Positions 63,414 to 64,000 of a stretch of 64,000 nt of DNA are shown piece after piece. The notes under the pieces were generated by a model. That model saw only the letters and a list, made by a program, of their open reading frames with translations, had not been told where the DNA came from and did not search any database. Position numbers and translations under genes: made by a program. Source of the stretch: Streptomyces zagrosensis (GTDB lineage: Bacteria > Actinomycetota > Actinomycetes > Streptomycetales > Streptomycetaceae); the NCBI RefSeq assembly GCF_014203645.1, contig NZ_JACHJL010000006.1, forward strand, positions 248,001 through 312,000, in the 5' to 3' direction. How positions within the stretch are numbered: the stretch's first letter is position 1; the number at the start of each line of letters is the position of its first letter.

Positions 63414-64000
63414 ATGACCCGCGTGATCGCCGGAGCCGCCGGCGGGCGCCGTCTCGCCGTACCGCCTGGCACCGGCACCCGACCGACCTCGGACCGAGCA
63501 CGCGAGGGCCTGTTCTCCACCTGGGAATCGCTACTCGGCTCGATGAACGGGGCGCGGGTGCTCGATCTGTACGGCGGCTCTGGCGCCGTAGGCCTGGAGG
63601 CACTGTCCCGGGGAGCGGGGCACGCGCTACTGGTGGAGGCCGACCCGCGCGCCGCCCGGGTGATACGCGAGAACGTACGGACGCTCGGTCTGCCGGGCGC
63701 CGAGGTACGGCCGGGCAAAGCGGAACAAGTGATTGCGGGCGCGGCTCCGGAACACCCGTACGACGTGGTTTTTCTGGACCCGCCGTACGCCGTCACCGAC
63801 GACGATCTGCGGGAGATTCTGCTCACACTCTGGGGCAATGGCTGGCTCGCGTCACAGGCGCTGGTCACCGTGGAGCGGAGCACCAGGGGCGGCGAGTTCC
63901 GGTGGCCGACCGGTTTCGAGGGGCTGCGAGCCCGTCGCTACGGGGAGGGCACGCTTTGGTACGGTCGCGCCGCTTCACGCAGCACCGCCACGACGACACA
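63414..64000 (+). CDS. rsmD: 16S rRNA (guanine-966-N2)-methyltransferase, 3' end outside window
   Basis: The first 195 residues of an RsmD-type SAM methyltransferase begin MTRVIAGAAGGRRLAVPPGTGTRPTSDRAREGLFSTW. They contain the SAM-binding VLDLYGGSGAVGLEALSRGA and the catalytic VVFLDPPYAV (DPPY). It methylates G966 of 16S rRNA during 30S assembly. The frame is open at the window end and probably stops soon after, since family proteins have about 190-200 residues. It lies after recG, the usual actinobacterial order. Confidence 0.94.
   Translation, partial: MTRVIAGAAGGRRLAVPPGTGTRPTSDRAREGLFSTWESLLGSMNGARVLDLYGGSGAVGLEALSRGAGHALLVEADPRAARVIRENVRTLGLPGAEVRPGKAEQVIAGAAPEHPYDVVFLDPPYAVTDDDLREILLTLWGNGWLASQALVTVERSTRGGEFRWPTGFEGLRARRYGEGTLWYGRAASRSTATTT

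Overview
The window is chromosomal DNA from a high-GC actinobacterium, almost certainly Streptomyces or a close relative. The evidence is very high GC at third codon positions, frequent GTG starts, a HupS-type nucleoid protein with a lysine-rich tail, two tandem conservons (CvnA-B-C-D), NdgR divergent from leuCD, and a gene order matching the core region known in S. coelicolor from ilvB to recG/rsmD. That synteny comes from general knowledge, not from a search.

Layout. 0-5 kb: ilvB (3' part), ilvN, ilvC and serA. 5-10 kb: a TetR regulator beside a DHA2-type MFS exporter, a decayed methyltransferase, and a secreted serine hydrolase preceded by the remnant of a paralogue. 10-15.6 kb: a PucR-like regulator with proline dehydrogenase and P5C dehydrogenase. 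16-22.6 kb: a Tat-exported phosphatase-like protein, leuB, ilvE and cimA; cimA is preceded by what looks like an isoleucine leader-peptide attenuator. 22.8-26 kb: a YceI protein and acyl-CoA carboxylase beta and epsilon subunits. 26.5-38.5 kb: two complete conservons on the minus strand. 39-43.2 kb: a small unknown peptide gene, an FAH-family enzyme overlapping gltX, and a five-gene tRNA cluster (Gln-Glu-Glu-Gln-Glu). 43.8-48.6 kb: ndgR, leuC, leuD, hupS and two small conserved-looking genes. 48.9-64 kb: cofC, plsC, gpsA, ddlA, a DUF3515-like lipoprotein, a stand-alone RAM domain, thiL, thiD, rpmB, a DAK2 protein, recG and rsmD (cut by the window end).

Metabolic logic. ilvBNC, leuB, ilvE, cimA and leuCD together encode most of branched-chain amino acid synthesis, including the threonine-independent citramalate route to isoleucine. 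In that route CimA makes citramalate, LeuCD and LeuB carry it to 2-oxobutyrate, and IlvBNC and IlvE finish the pathway. The probable regulator NdgR lies in the same region.

The most unusual property is a family of dispersed heptanucleotide tandem repeats, GGRGCAC (R = A or G). They occupy about fourteen places, in both orientations, mostly between genes and twice inside coding sequences. Five arrays contain exactly 13 units (91 bp). Two of these, 19.5 kb apart, also share an identical 18-bp left flank. The arrays resemble the STRR heptamers of cyanobacteria in form. Many apparent long ORFs over these stretches are artefacts of a repeat that contains no stop codon in any frame.
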